Positions 1 through 8,915 are shown, counted from the stretch's first letter. The stretch is 64,000 nt of DNA from Naumannella cuiyingiana (GCF_013408305.1 NZ_JACBZS010000001.1:1302001-1366000), one strand, 5' to 3'. Numbers and translations: made by a program. Notes: generated by a model not told the origin, from the letters alone.

Positions 1-777
1 GATTACCATCCCGTAGGTTTCGTGCAGCGACGGCAGCACCAGCAGATCGGCGGCCGCATAGGCGGCGGCCAGGTCGTCGCCGGTGAGCGGCCCGCGGAAG
101 ATCATCCGCCGGTCGAGGCCGAGCTCGGCGATCCGCGCGTCGAGTCGGTCCTGTAGCGCGGGTTCCCGGTCCCGGGGCCCGACGAGCGTGCAGGTCCAGG
201 TCAGGTCGGCGAGTTCGCCGAGCGCCTCCACCAACCGGTCGATCCCCTTGCGCGAGGTGATCGCCGCGACGCAGAGCAGCCGGCCGCCGGCCGGTTCGGG
301 CACGGTCGGGGGCGCCGGGTCGGTGCCGGGCACGGCGATCACGATCCGGCCCGGGTCGAGGCCGTGCCGCCGGGCCAGCTCGGCCGCCGCGGTCGGCGAG
401 GTCGCGATCACCGCATCGACAGCGGCGAGCGAGTCCCGTTCCCGCTCGTCCAGTTCGGCCGCGGACGGCGTACCCGTCTCCAGCGCGAGCGGCAGGTGAA
501 CGATCATGATCGCCCGCAGCCGGTCGGCATGGCGCCGCCAGACCGCGGGGTGGGCGCAGCCGAGCAGCCCGTCGGCCAGCACGGTCGCACCGTCGGGCAA
601 CGCACCGCAGGCGGCGGCCAGGACGTCCGCGCCGCCGGCCGGCCAGTCGCCCGAGAGCTCGTGGCGCTGTACCCGCACACCCGCCCGCACCAGCTCGTCG
701 CAGACCCGCAGATCCCAGCGATTGCCGCCGGTCGGCCGCGATGCCACGTCGGCCGGCAACAGCGCGTGCACCGTCAT
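1..777 (-). CDS. Glycosyltransferase family 4 (C-terminus beyond window)
   Basis: About 259 residues are visible before the gene runs off the left edge of the window. The part seen is an N-terminal GT-B domain, a linker, and the start of the nucleotide-sugar domain (LLCVAAITSRKGIDRLVEAL) followed by AAADLLVLPSLHETYGM, the family-4 donor-sugar motif with its conserved Glu-x-x-Tyr-Gly. It would transfer a sugar from a nucleotide donor to an unknown acceptor in the cytoplasm. Its ATG lies 2 bases after the stop of the PTPS-like gene, so both are surely one transcript with the dehydrogenase upstream. That context suggests the glycosylated product of a small pterin-like pathway rather than wall polysaccharide. 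Start chosen at MTVHALLPAD. Acceptor unknown. Confidence 0.85.
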   Translation of the reverse strand, partial: MTVHALLPADVASRPTGGNRWDLRVCDELVRAGVRVQRHELSGDWPAGGADVLAAACGALPDGATVLADGLLGCAHPAVWRRHADRLRAIMIVHLPLALETGTPSAAELDERERDSLAAVDAVIATSPTAAAELARRHGLDPGRIVIAVPGTDPAPPTVPEPAGGRLLCVAAITSRKGIDRLVEALGELADLTWTCTLVGPRDREPALQDRLDARIAELGLDRRMIFRGPLTGDDLAAAYAAADLLVLPSLHETYGMVI

Positions 778-779
778 GA

Positions 780-1178
780 TCAGAGCTCGCGGTCGTAGCC
801 GGCCCAGGCCAGGTGCGATTCCCGCAGCACGATCCCGATGCCGTGCAGACCGCCGGCCGAGCCACCGAGCTCGCCGGCGGCGATCCGCTCGGCCAGCCGG
901 TCGGCGATGATCATGGCCAGGAACTCGGTCGTGGTGTTGCGTCCGGCCAGCTCCGGATCGTCGTCGAGGTTGCGATAGTTCAGCGGTTCGAGGACCCGGT
1001 GCAGGGCCTGTGCGGCCAGCCCGATGTCGACGACCAGGTTGTCCTCATCCAGCTCGGCCCGGCGAAAGGTGGCGTCCACGACATAAGTCGCGCCGTGCAG
1101 CCGCTGCGCTGGACCGAAGACCTCGCCGGTGAAGCTGTGGGCGATCATGAAGTGATCACGGACGGTCAGGGTGAACAT
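780..1178 (-). CDS. 6-pyruvoyltetrahydropterin synthase (PTPS) family protein lacking catalytic residues
   Basis: 132 residues, the normal length for the T-fold PTPS/QueD family. The family zinc histidines are partly present: His14 (IAHSF) and His28 (RLHGATY). The third ligand of the HGH motif is Ala30, and the usual catalytic Cys about four residues before HGH is Ala24. The LDH-x-x-LN segment that carries the Asp-His dyad reads LNYRNLDD. The C-terminal Glu that anchors the pterin ring is retained ([12 protein letters not shown]). It therefore probably binds a pterin-like compound but cannot run canonical PTPS or QueD chemistry. A GGAGG site lies just upstream of the ATG, overlapping the end of the dehydrogenase gene. 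Translationally coupled to both neighbours. Role unknown. Confidence 0.8.
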   Translation of the reverse strand: MFTLTVRDHFMIAHSFTGEVFGPAQRLHGATYVVDATFRRAELDEDNLVVDIGLAAQALHRVLEPLNYRNLDDDPELAGRNTTTEFLAMIIADRLAERIAAGELGGSAGGLHGIGIVLRESHLAWAGYDREL

Positions 1179-1180
1179 GA

Positions 1181-2182
1181 TCAACCTCCGGGGTAGCGGA
1201 TCAGCGGGGCCGGGCCGACGCCGGCGAGGTCGGTGATGTCGGTCGGCAGGTCGTCGAAGACGATCTCGTCGCCGAGCAGGGCGTCGAAGCGGTCGTCGGC
1301 GAGCAACCGCAGCACCACCGCCATCCTGGCCGCATGGTCGCGGGCCGGCACCCGGGGCGCCACCCGGCCGACCTGGCTGGACCGGATGGTCAGCCGGCGG
1401 GCATGGAAGTCCTCGCCGAGCGGCAGGCTCACCGGGCGATCGCCGTACCAGCTCACCTCGACCAGCCGACCCTCGTCGGCCGCCAGCCGCAGCGCGAGCC
1501 GCAGGCCCTCCTCGGTGGCCGAGGCGTGCAGCACGATGTCGGCCGGCTCGGCCTGTCCCGCGCGGTCGGGCGTCGCGAACGGTACGCCGAGCCGCCGCGC
1601 AAGATCGGCCCGGCCCGGGTCGATGTCGTACAGGCGTACCCGCGCTCCCGGCAGGCCGGCCAGGATCGCCGCGATCGCCGACCCGACCAGGCCGGCGCCG
1701 ATCACCGCGATGGTGTCGCCGACCTGCGCGTCGGCGTCCCAGACGGCGTTCAGCGCGGTCTCGACGGTGCCCGCGAGCGCCGCGCGCTCGCTCGGCAGGT
1801 CGGCCGGCAGCACGGTGACGGCCGCGGCCGGCACCACGTAGTGGGTCTGGTGCGGGTGCAGACAGAACACCCGTTGCCCGATCAGCGCCGGCTCGCCGGC
1901 GATCACCTCGCCGACGCTCAGGTAGCCATAGCTCACCGGCCACGGGAAGTCGCCGGACTGGAACGGCGCGCGCATCGCGGCGTACTGGCTCACCGGGACC
2001 CGGCCGGAATGGACCAGCGTCTCGGTGCCCCGGCTGACCGCACTGACCAGCGTCCGCACGCCGACCTCCCCGGCGCCTGGGGCTGGCACCGGCTCCTCGA
2101 CCAGCTCGGCCCGCCGGCGGGCGACCAGCCGCCAGGCCCGCGCCGTGGCGGGCCAGGGGCTCGGCAGCGACGGCTCCTCCAT
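1181..2182 (-). CDS. MDR-family dehydrogenase without zinc ligands
   Basis: About 333 residues. The N-terminal GroES-like fold carries [10 protein letters not shown], and the Rossmann domain has the nucleotide-binding GAGLVG motif near residue 160, followed by the acidic strand end LYDIDP. The catalytic zinc ligands of alcohol dehydrogenases are absent: the GHE position reads GYLSVGEV, and no four-cysteine structural zinc lobe is seen. It resembles zinc-free MDR reductases of the BchC type more than classical alcohol dehydrogenases. The start at MEEPSLPSP was preferred to one 13 codons earlier because that would overlap the divergent reductase gene. First gene of the dehydrogenase - PTPS-like - glycosyltransferase operon; only 32 bases separate it from the divergent RibD-type gene. 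Substrate unknown. Confidence 0.8.
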   Translation of the reverse strand: MEEPSLPSPWPATARAWRLVARRRAELVEEPVPAPGAGEVGVRTLVSAVSRGTETLVHSGRVPVSQYAAMRAPFQSGDFPWPVSYGYLSVGEVIAGEPALIGQRVFCLHPHQTHYVVPAAAVTVLPADLPSERAALAGTVETALNAVWDADAQVGDTIAVIGAGLVGSAIAAILAGLPGARVRLYDIDPGRADLARRLGVPFATPDRAGQAEPADIVLHASATEEGLRLALRLAADEGRLVEVSWYGDRPVSLPLGEDFHARRLTIRSSQVGRVAPRVPARDHAARMAVVLRLLADDRFDALLGDEIVFDDLPTDITDLAGVGPAPLIRYPGG

Positions 2183-2214
2183 GATCGCCGAGCCTAGGTG
2201 ACAGGATCGGGGGC

Positions 2215-2892
2215 ATGGCACGCCACCCCGGGCCCCGCGTCACCGCCTCGGTGATCACCTCCCTCGACGGCCACATCGACGACGCGTCGCCCGACCGGCT
2301 CGTCCTGTCCGGGCCGGACGACCTGGCGGCGGTCGATGCCCTCCGCGCGCAGGTCGATGCGATCATGGTCGGCGCCCGGACGGTACGCCGGGATCGGCCG
2401 CGGCTACTGGTCCGCGACGAGGCGCTGCGCTCCGGGCGCCGGGCGGCCGGTCGCTCGGCGTCGCCGCGCAAGGTGACGATCACCGCATCGGGCGATCTGG
2501 ACCCCGACAACCCGTTCTTCGCGGTGCCCGCGCCCGGCGCCCCGCCGCCGCTGGTCTTCCTGCTCGGCGGCGCCGAGGTGCCGCAACTGGCCGGGCTCGC
2601 AGAAGGCGTACCCGTGCCGGACGACCCGCGCGCGGTGCTGGCCGCGCTCGCCGAGCGCGGGGTCGAACAGCTTCTGGTGGAGGGCGGTACGCGGCTGCAC
2701 GGCTGGTTCCTGGCGGCCGATGCGGTGGACGAGCTGCGCTTCGCGGTCGCGCCGTTCCTGGTCGGCGACGCCGACGCCCCGCGGTTCGTGCCGCCGGGGC
2801 GCTACCCAGCCTCGGTCGAGGATCCGTGGCGGCTGCTCGGCGTGGAGGTGCTCGGGCAGGTCGCAGTGCTGCGCTACGGGCGCGGGGCGTGA
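2215..2892 (+). CDS. RibD C-terminal / dihydrofolate-reductase-fold pyrimidine reductase
   Basis: 225 residues with the RibD C-terminal (DHFR-like) fold: [11 protein letters not shown] near the N-terminus, [20 protein letters not shown] for the NADPH-binding region, and [17 protein letters not shown] with the Glu-Gly-Gly signature. The family reduces ribosylated pyrimidines with NADPH in riboflavin and related pathways. No deaminase domain is attached. It is transcribed divergently from the PTPS-like operon with a 32-base gap, so the two units probably share control and serve one reduced-pteridine or pyrimidine-derived metabolite. A plain riboflavin role is less likely because no other rib gene is in view. 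Confidence 0.85.
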   Translation: MARHPGPRVTASVITSLDGHIDDASPDRLVLSGPDDLAAVDALRAQVDAIMVGARTVRRDRPRLLVRDEALRSGRRAAGRSASPRKVTITASGDLDPDNPFFAVPAPGAPPPLVFLLGGAEVPQLAGLAEGVPVPDDPRAVLAALAERGVEQLLVEGGTRLHGWFLAADAVDELRFAVAPFLVGDADAPRFVPPGRYPASVEDPWRLLGVEVLGQVAVLRYGRGA

Positions 2893-2932
2893 ACCCCCGG
2901 GCCGGCTTCGGTTGCCGCGTACCCTTGGCGGC

Positions 2933-3535
2933 ATGAGTCAGGCGATCAGCACCCAGCCGGCGGCCGGCCCCGGTGTGCTGGCCCGGATCGTGCCGCCGGC
3001 CGTGCTCGCCGCGATCATGTGGGTCAGCGAGCTGATCGATGTGACGCTGGGCGGATTCCTGGATCGGTTCGGCATCGCTCCCCGCGAGGTGGACGCACTG
3101 CCGGGGATCCTGGCGGCCCCGTTCCTGCACGGGGATCTCGGTCATCTGGTCGCCAACACGGGCACGTTCATCGTGCTCGGCATCGCGGTCGCCCTGCTGA
3201 CGCGACACTTCTGGTCGGTGACGATCGGCGTGGCCGTGCTCGGCGGATTGGGCGTCTGGCTGCTCGGGCCGCCGGGCACCGTGCACATCGGCGCATCGGG
3301 CGTGATCTATGGCTATCTCGCGTTCCTGCTGGTCTACGGGTTCGTGGCGCGCAGGCTCGCGGCGATCCTGGTCGCCGTCGGCGTCTTCCTGACCTACGGC
3401 GGCATCGTCTGGGGCGTGCTGCCGGGCGATCCGCAGATCTCCTGGCAGGGCCATCTGTTCGGCGCGGTGGCAGGCGTGGTGATGGCATTCCGGCTCGGCC
3501 GACGTGACCGGGTACGCCGGCGCCCGGCGATCTGA
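2933..3535 (+). CDS. Rhomboid-family intramembrane serine protease
   Basis: 200 residues, about six hydrophobic segments. The family's catalytic Ser is in GASGVIYG (GxSG) in a middle helix and the His in WQGHLFGAVAG in a late helix; the HGDLGHLVANT segment matches the conserved rhomboid His/Asn region. It would cleave single-span membrane proteins within the lipid bilayer. The start is the ATG at MSQAISTQ, because the open frame upstream overlaps the reductase gene. Its stop is one base before the ATG of the next gene, so the two are coupled. Confidence 0.88.
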   Translation: MSQAISTQPAAGPGVLARIVPPAVLAAIMWVSELIDVTLGGFLDRFGIAPREVDALPGILAAPFLHGDLGHLVANTGTFIVLGIAVALLTRHFWSVTIGVAVLGGLGVWLLGPPGTVHIGASGVIYGYLAFLLVYGFVARRLAAILVAVGVFLTYGGIVWGVLPGDPQISWQGHLFGAVAGVVMAFRLGRRDRVRRRPAI

Positions 3536-3536
3536 G

Positions 3537-4496
3537 ATGGCCCGCTCCCCCCGCGGCGCCGGTTGGGTGGCCGCGGCGACTGTGATCGCGCTGCCCGGAG
3601 CGCTCGCCCTGGTCCTTCAGCTCGCGCCGGGGCTGCAGCAGGCCGCCCGCCCGCTGGCGTTGGTCTCGGCATTCGTCCCCTATGGCGTGCTCGCCTGGGC
3701 CGCGGCACTGCTGGTCCTGTTGATCGGCCTGCTGCGGGCCCGGCGGCGAGCGCCGGTCGCCGCCATGGCGGCGGGGGTTGCCGCCGCCCTGGCCCTGCAA
3801 CTGCTACCGCTGGCGCCGGCCGTGCTGCCGACCGCTGAGCGGCGGCCGGTCGCACTGAGGGCCGCGACCCTGAACGCCACCCGCGGCTGGGCCGACCCCG
3901 CCGGCGCGGCACGCGCGCTCGGCGAGGCGGATGTGGCGGTGATCACCGAGGCGACGCCGGAGTTCGTCGGGGCGCTGGGCGAGCTGTTGCCCGAGCACCG
4001 CTACCGGCTCGGCGAGGGCGCGGAGGGCGCGACGGGGACCGTGATCATCTCGCGCTGGCCGCTCCGCGAGCTTGCCGCGGAGCGTCTCACCTTCGAACAG
4101 CGCGTCGGGGAGATCACGCTGCCCGGCGGCGACAAGATCATCGTCGCCGGCATCCACTCGGCCAATCCGATGGGCACCGTCGACGCCTGGACCTCCGATG
4201 CGGCCGCGGTCCGTGCGATGGTCCGGCCCTGGCTCGGCGCACGGCTGATCATGCTCGGGGACTTCAACGCGACCCCGTCGCAGTATCCGATGCAGCGGCT
4301 GTATTCGGACGGGCTGACCGACGGGGTCGCCGATGCCGGCGCCGGCTGGCTCGCCACCTTTCCCGCGATGGGCCCCGTCCCGCCACTCCTGCGTCTTGAT
4401 CATGTACTGACCGGGCCCGGCCTGCGCACCCTCCGGGTGGAGACGCGACAGGTCACCGATGCCGATCATCTGGCGGTGTACGCCGAGATCGGTTGA
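3537..4496 (+). CDS. Membrane-anchored endonuclease/exonuclease/phosphatase-family protein
   Basis: 319 residues. Three hydrophobic segments fill the first ~100 residues, then an EEP fold follows: RAATLNATRG, ADVAVITEATPEF (metal-binding Glu), IIVAGIHSANPMG, LIMLGDFNATPSQYPM (GDFNAT catalytic core), LDHVLTGPGL and DADHLAVYAEI (SDH-type His near the end). The catalytic domain is most likely extracellular, as in the actinobacterial members with this layout. Substrate could be DNA or a phospholipid; it cannot be told here. The ATG at MARSPRG, one base after the rhomboid stop, was preferred to an earlier overlapping start. The 3' end overlaps the convergent CGNR gene by 44 bases. Confidence 0.85.
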   Translation: MARSPRGAGWVAAATVIALPGALALVLQLAPGLQQAARPLALVSAFVPYGVLAWAAALLVLLIGLLRARRRAPVAAMAAGVAAALALQLLPLAPAVLPTAERRPVALRAATLNATRGWADPAGAARALGEADVAVITEATPEFVGALGELLPEHRYRLGEGAEGATGTVIISRWPLRELAAERLTFEQRVGEITLPGGDKIIVAGIHSANPMGTVDAWTSDAAAVRAMVRPWLGARLIMLGDFNATPSQYPMQRLYSDGLTDGVADAGAGWLATFPAMGPVPPLLRLDHVLTGPGLRTLRVETRQVTDADHLAVYAEIG

Positions 4497-5043
4497 CCTT
4501 GGCGACGAAGCGGGCCTTCTTCTCGCGATTCCCGCAAGTGTTCATGTCGCACCAGCGGCGCGTGCGGCTGCGGCTGGTGTCGAAGAACGCGGCGCGGCAG
4601 GTCGGTGACGCGCACAGGGCGAGCCGACCATCGCGCTCCCCCGCGATGATCGCGATCGCGTCGTCGGCGATCACCCCCAGCGCATCGCGCAGCCCGGTCG
4701 AGGCCCCCAGGCGCCACCGCCGGGCGCCCTCGGGCGTCAGGTACGCCGTCGCCCGGCCCTCGGCGCTGCATCGGTTGATCACGGCGACCCCCGCGGCCGG
4801 GAGGTCCTCGCCCGCGGCGCTCGCGGTCGCGGTCGTGTGGATGGCCTCACGGAGCTCCCGGGCGAGATCGAGCTGCGCAGGGGCGCAGCGCCGCGCGTCG
4901 AGCCCGTAGACGGTCAGCCAGTCGAGCAGCCGCCGCGGGGTGGGAATGCGCTCGATCGGTACGCCGTGCCGCTCCGAGAGCGTGCCCGTGAAGCTGGTCG
5001 CCAGCACGGTCCCCAGCCGGAACTCGGGATACGGGTCGGACAT
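4453..5043 (-). CDS. CGNR zinc-finger / ABATE-domain transcriptional regulator
   Basis: 196 residues. The N-terminal part is the ABATE domain; the C-terminal part has the four-cysteine CGNR finger: LCASPTCRAAFFDTSR, then RWCDMNTCGNREKKARF. These proteins act as ligand-responsive DNA-binding regulators. Start taken at MSDPYPEFRL. It is divergent from the epoxide hydrolase with 83 bases between the two start codons. Two near-identical 19-bp palindromes lie there, one abutting its own ATG, so autorepression together with control of the hydrolase is the simplest reading. The 3' end overlaps the convergent EEP gene. Confidence 0.88.
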   Translation of the reverse strand: MSDPYPEFRLGTVLATSFTGTLSERHGVPIERIPTPRRLLDWLTVYGLDARRCAPAQLDLARELREAIHTTATASAAGEDLPAAGVAVINRCSAEGRATAYLTPEGARRWRLGASTGLRDALGVIADDAIAIIAGERDGRLALCASPTCRAAFFDTSRSRTRRWCDMNTCGNREKKARFVAKVNRSRRTPPDDRHR

Positions 5044-5044
5044 G

Positions 5045-5105
5045 GAACCAGCATAGCCGGTTGCCATCGGCGCGACCGAGATGCTAGAACCGTCATAGCC
5101 GGTTC
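5045..5105. promoter_or_regulatory. Divergent promoter with two 19-bp operator-like palindromes
   Basis: Two copies of the same motif: GAACCAGCATAGCCGGTTG at 5045-5063 and GAACCGTCATAGCCGGTTC at 5087-5105. The second has perfect 6-bp arms, GAACCG / CGGTTC. Their starts are 42 bp apart, four helical turns, so a regulator would bind both on one face. A plausible forward promoter is TTGCCA at 5061-5066 and TAGAAC at 5085-5090 with an 18-base spacer, overlapped by both palindromes. The CGNR protein is the obvious candidate binder (inference). Confidence 0.65.
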
Positions 5106-5126
5106 ACCCGCCGAGAGGACAGTTCG

Positions 5127-6290
5127 ATGACGCCGACCAGCATCCAGCCGTTCGAGGCCCGCGCCCCCGAGGAGGAGCTGGCCGACCTGCGGGCGCGACT
5201 CGGTGCGGCCCGGCTGCCGGAGGCCGAGACGGTACGCGGCGCCACGGGGCGGCGACGATGGACCCAGGGCGTACCCCTCGATGATCTTGTGGACGTCGTG
5301 CGGCACTGGCGTACCGGCTATGACTGGCGCGTGTTCGAGGAGCGGCTGAACGCGATCGGCCAGTTCCGCACCACGATCGATGATCTTGGCATCCACTTCC
5401 TGCACCGGCGCTCGCCGCGCGCGGACGCGATCCCGTTGATCATGACCCATGGCTGGCCGGGCAGCGTCGCCGAGTTCACCGGCGTGATCGACGAGCTGGC
5501 CGACCCGGTTGAACCGGGCGCGCCGGCCTTCCACGTCGTGGCGCCGTCACTGCCGGGCTTCGGTCACAGCGATCGGCCGGCCAGCACGGGCTGGGGCACG
5601 GAGCGGATCGCGGCGGCCTGGGCCGAGCTGATGGGTCGGCTCGGCTACGAAAACTTCCTCGCGCACGGCGGCGACTGGGGCGGCGTGATCACCACGATCC
5701 TCGGCGGGCGCTACCCCGAGCGGTTGATCGGCATCCACAGCACGCTGGCGCAGGTGCCGGCCGGCGAGATCACCGGCGCCCTGACGCCGGACGAGCGGCG
5801 CTGGGCCGAGGAGACCGGCGACTTCTGGGCGAGCGGCACGGCGTACGCGAGGCTGCAGCAGGTCCAGCCGCAGACGATCGGCTACTCGCTCGTCGATTCG
5901 CCGGTCGGGCTGCTGGCGTGGATCCTGGACAAGTTCGCCGAGTGGACCGACACCGCGGACAGCCCGTTCGAGACGATCCCGATGGACCGCCTGCTCGACA
6001 ACGTCACCCTCTACTGGTTGACGGCGACGGGCGCCTCGGCGGCCCGGATCTACTACGAGAGCCACGGTTCGCTCGACCCGGGCCTGCAGGTCGAGGTGCC
6101 CGCCGCGATCACCACCTATCCCCGCGACATCGAGAAGTACCCCCGACCGTGGGCGGAGCGCCGATTCCGCCGGATCGTGCGCTGGGCGACGCCTGCCGCC
6201 GGCGGGCATTTCCCGTCCCTGGAGGTCCCGGGATTCTTCATCGACGACCTGCGCGCCGGGCTCGCCGCGGTGCTGAACCCGACGCACTGA
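5127..6290 (+). CDS. Epoxide hydrolase (alpha/beta hydrolase)
   Basis: 387 residues with the epoxide-hydrolase N-terminal segment (FEARAPEEELADLRARL), the oxyanion-hole HGWPGS, the nucleophile motif HGGDWGG (catalytic Asp), and the late His in GGHFPSLEVPG. It opens epoxides to diols in the cytoplasm through an aspartyl ester. Length and motifs match the EHN-containing microsomal-type bacterial enzymes. Divergent from the CGNR regulator with paired operators between them, so it is probably induced by an epoxide or similar toxic compound. Last normal core gene before the low-GC insert. Confidence 0.92.
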   Translation: MTPTSIQPFEARAPEEELADLRARLGAARLPEAETVRGATGRRRWTQGVPLDDLVDVVRHWRTGYDWRVFEERLNAIGQFRTTIDDLGIHFLHRRSPRADAIPLIMTHGWPGSVAEFTGVIDELADPVEPGAPAFHVVAPSLPGFGHSDRPASTGWGTERIAAAWAELMGRLGYENFLAHGGDWGGVITTILGGRYPERLIGIHSTLAQVPAGEITGALTPDERRWAEETGDFWASGTAYARLQQVQPQTIGYSLVDSPVGLLAWILDKFAEWTDTADSPFETIPMDRLLDNVTLYWLTATGASAARIYYESHGSLDPGLQVEVPAAITTYPRDIEKYPRPWAERRFRRIVRWATPAAGGHFPSLEVPGFFIDDLRAGLAAVLNPTH

Positions 6291-6320
6291 GTCGCCGGCA
6301 CGACCGGGCGCCGACGCCGA

Positions 6321-6476
6321 TCAGTCGTCCACCCGCTTACCGAGGGTAACCCCGAGGATCGCCGAGAGCAGCCGGCTCAGCTCCCGCACGATGGTGAGGC
6401 GTACCGGATCGGCCAGAGCGGCAGGCACCTTGGACGGTTGGCGTTCCCGCTGACTTTCCAACACCGGCGTCAAGGA
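6321..6476 (-). pseudogene. Possible ArsR-like fragment
   Basis: A short open stretch (about 51 codons) reads ...AALADPVRLTIVREL..., which matches the first helix of ArsR-family regulators. The expected winged-helix region is missing and the frame ends after GKRVDD. It could be a decayed regulator or chance; no start codon with a good ribosome site is seen. Confidence 0.3.
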
Positions 6477-6691
6477 TCAACCGGAACTGACGTCAACCAA
6501 CAACCGCAGCCAAGACGACGATCAACCGAACCAGTTCACCGTCCTGGCGGATGGTGGCGGATCCAAACATGCAATGGAGCGCTGGAAGCCTCGTGAGAAC
6601 AGGCGAGGCCGGGCTCCAGCGAAACTGGCGACGTGCGCGCTTCGGAGCTGCTTGAGGTGGTGGTGCAACCAACGAGACAAAGTCGAATCTT
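6477..6691. other. Gene-free stretch at left edge of insert
   Basis: No convincing gene. Base composition changes here from the GC-rich core to the AT-richer insert. Short open stretches exist in several frames but none has a ribosome site or a recognisable motif. Confidence 0.5.
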
Positions 6692-6803
6692 CTGACGCCT
6701 CACCAGCTAGACGCATTCACACGGCTTACGACAGCGGTGACAGCATCGTGTCCGTCGCGACGCGGTTCGACGTGCACCGGACGACGGTGTGGGGGAAGAC
6801 CTC
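6692..6803 (+). pseudogene. Remnant of recombinase-type helix-turn-helix, frameshifted
   Basis: One frame reads LTPHQLDAF, then a second frame continues TAYDSGDSIVSVATRFDVHRTTVWG. Joined, they give the C-terminal helix-turn-helix seen in serine recombinases and related transposases (LTPxQLxxLxxAYxxGxSIxxLAxRFxVHRTTV). No catalytic domain is present upstream and stops interrupt all frames. It is best read as debris of a mobile element next to the OLD gene. Confidence 0.5.
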
Positions 6804-6931
6804 ACGACCACCTGGCACACGAGCCGACCGGCAGCACTTCTCCGTAGGTACAGAGCGGCACGCACCAAAGAGGCCACCGGCCCGCCGGATGACTGTGCCA
6901 TCCTTATCTGAGAGGCGAAGAAGGGAACACG

Positions 6932-8713
6932 ATGACGCAAGACGGTCAGTACCAACCCCTTCTGCGAGGAATAGGATTCTCCGGGTATCGATCAATTGCA
7001 GTATGGCAAGAATTCTTTTTCCCAACGAAAGTAACGGTACTTGCCGGAACCAACAACAGTGGGAAATCTAACGTTCTTCGATTTTTGCAAAACAGCTTGT
7101 CATCAATGCAGGAGGCGCGGGACGGACCCGGCAGCACTCCGGGGAACATTACGCTTTCCGAGCTTGACAGACCCCAAGGATTCAGGAGCGAGCCGAAGTT
7201 CGAAGTTGGGATTCCGCTGCGCCTCGGCTCCCTAGGCGAAAGATGCCTTCCCAGCAACGACTGGTGGCAAAATCCGCAGAAACTCGCTGATTACATGGGG
7301 GCTGCAATGTCTCTTCTCAGTGAGGACGGTGTAACCTATTGGTCAAGGTTCATACATGACGGAAGTCGATTCTCTGTAGGATCTGATCGTGTCGACGAGG
7401 CCATTAACAAATGGCCCCGATGGTCGAGTGTCTATAAAAGCGCTCTGAGCGCACTCGGTGGCGGCACGGTAAATGAACGCAAAGTTATGCAGCGCATCTT
7501 GGAATCTATTGGCGGGTTCTCGGCGCTGCCTCCAGTAGCCACAATATCCAGCACTCGGAGAGTTGAGTCAACCGATGATGCTGAAACGGATTGGCTGTCG
7601 GGTCGAGGGATCATACGTGAACTGGCGGCCCTCCAGAACCCGCAGCACAACCAATGGGAAGAAGCGCGCCAGCGATGGGCCGCCATCAACAACTTTGTAC
7701 GTAACGTTCTAGGCGATCCGGAAGCATCACTGAACATTCCCCATGACTTCACCACCATTCAGGTCGAAACCCCTCAGCGAGTCCTTCCGCTCGCCAGCTT
7801 GGGCAGCGGGGTAGAGCAGGTAATTGTGCTTGCAGCGGCCGCCACGGTCACGTCAAAGACATTGGTTTGCCTGGAAGAACCGGAAACCAATCTTCACCCT
7901 CTCCTACAGAAGAAGCTGGTTCGCTACCTGACGGATGAAACAGATAACCAGTATGTTATCGCTACACACTCATCACATCTTCTGGATGACTCGCGGGCCT
8001 CTGCTTATCACATTCGGCTCACTGAAGATGGGTCCGTATCGCAGCTAGCCCGGCGGCCGCACGAGTTGGTAGAGATTTGCCATGACCTAGGGTATCGGCC
8101 TTCCGACCTGCTTCAGGCAAATTGTGTCGTATGGGTGGAAGGCCCATCCGACAGGATCTACATTCGTCGCTGGCTGGAGTTGCTAGATCCCGAGCTTGCT
8201 GAAGGGATCGATTATACAATCATGTTCTACGGAGGTAGGTTGCTTTCTCACCTCTCGGTGAGCGAGGACGCCCTTCATCAATTCATCAGCCTCCGCGCAT
8301 TGAACCGATCCAGCGCGATAGTTATCGACTCCGACAAGGAGACTTCCCGAGCTCGTCTCAATGCTACGAAACGGCGCATCCAAAAAGAGTTTCAGTCAAG
8401 CTATCCGGCCCCCGGGCATGCATGGGTGACTAAGTGCTACACGATCGAGAACTATATACCGGAGGACACTCTCCGACGATCGGTAGCGAATGTGCACCCG
8501 AATCGAGACCTCAGCCCAATCGGTCAGTGGAGCAATCCGCTACCGTCGCGTCCCGGCGAGCCGTCGTTCGACAAGATCTCAATCGCGAGCACTGCAGCCG
8601 ACCTGCTGACGTCTGATTCTCTCGACGTGTTCGATCTACGACTCCAAGTGAAGACACTGAGCGAGTTCATCCGAGCGGCCAACGGGCAGTCCATTGCCCC
8701 AGATCCCGTCTGA
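6932..8713 (+). CDS. OLD-family ATP-dependent nuclease (AAA ATPase + Toprim), stand-alone
   Basis: 593 residues. AAA/SMC-type ATPase: Walker A GTNNSGKSN near residue 40, signature-like LASLGSGVEQ near 290, Walker B LVCLEEPETNLHP near 310, H-loop VIATHSS near 345. Toprim domain: VVWVEGPSDRIYIRRWL (catalytic Glu), AIVIDSDKE (Asp-x-Asp) and CYTIENYIPED. This is the layout of overcoming-lysogenization-defect (OLD) nucleases, several of which act in anti-phage defence alone, with a helicase (Gabija GajA) or with a reverse transcriptase. No UvrD-like partner is nearby, so this looks like a single-gene class 1 member. AAGGGA lies 5 bases before the ATG. Codon use is clearly lower in GC than that of its neighbours, and it sits beside tRNA-Lys. 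Defence role is inferred. Confidence 0.88.
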   Translation: MTQDGQYQPLLRGIGFSGYRSIAVWQEFFFPTKVTVLAGTNNSGKSNVLRFLQNSLSSMQEARDGPGSTPGNITLSELDRPQGFRSEPKFEVGIPLRLGSLGERCLPSNDWWQNPQKLADYMGAAMSLLSEDGVTYWSRFIHDGSRFSVGSDRVDEAINKWPRWSSVYKSALSALGGGTVNERKVMQRILESIGGFSALPPVATISSTRRVESTDDAETDWLSGRGIIRELAALQNPQHNQWEEARQRWAAINNFVRNVLGDPEASLNIPHDFTTIQVETPQRVLPLASLGSGVEQVIVLAAAATVTSKTLVCLEEPETNLHPLLQKKLVRYLTDETDNQYVIATHSSHLLDDSRASAYHIRLTEDGSVSQLARRPHELVEICHDLGYRPSDLLQANCVVWVEGPSDRIYIRRWLELLDPELAEGIDYTIMFYGGRLLSHLSVSEDALHQFISLRALNRSSAIVIDSDKETSRARLNATKRRIQKEFQSSYPAPGHAWVTKCYTIENYIPEDTLRRSVANVHPNRDLSPIGQWSNPLPSRPGEPSFDKISIASTAADLLTSDSLDVFDLRLQVKTLSEFIRAANGQSIAPDPV

Positions 8714-8915
8714 GTTTGGAGGTTTGAACCCGCCCCACTCGTTCTTTCAGACGACGGCCGCGGTCGTACCGGGTCGCAAGCGAGCGGCGTCGGCACAGGA
8801 CACGACCCGAACCCGCGCGACCCGGGCTGAACTAGCGTCGCCAGAGCGCGGCCTTTCGCCTGCCAAGGTGAGCAGCTCTGAGGTGCCACGCTTCCCGCAA
8901 CTCGTGACTGACGCC

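Noticed and set aside
6932-8713. Gabija (GajAB) system
   Set aside because: The OLD protein could be GajA-like, but no UvrD-like GajB lies on either side.
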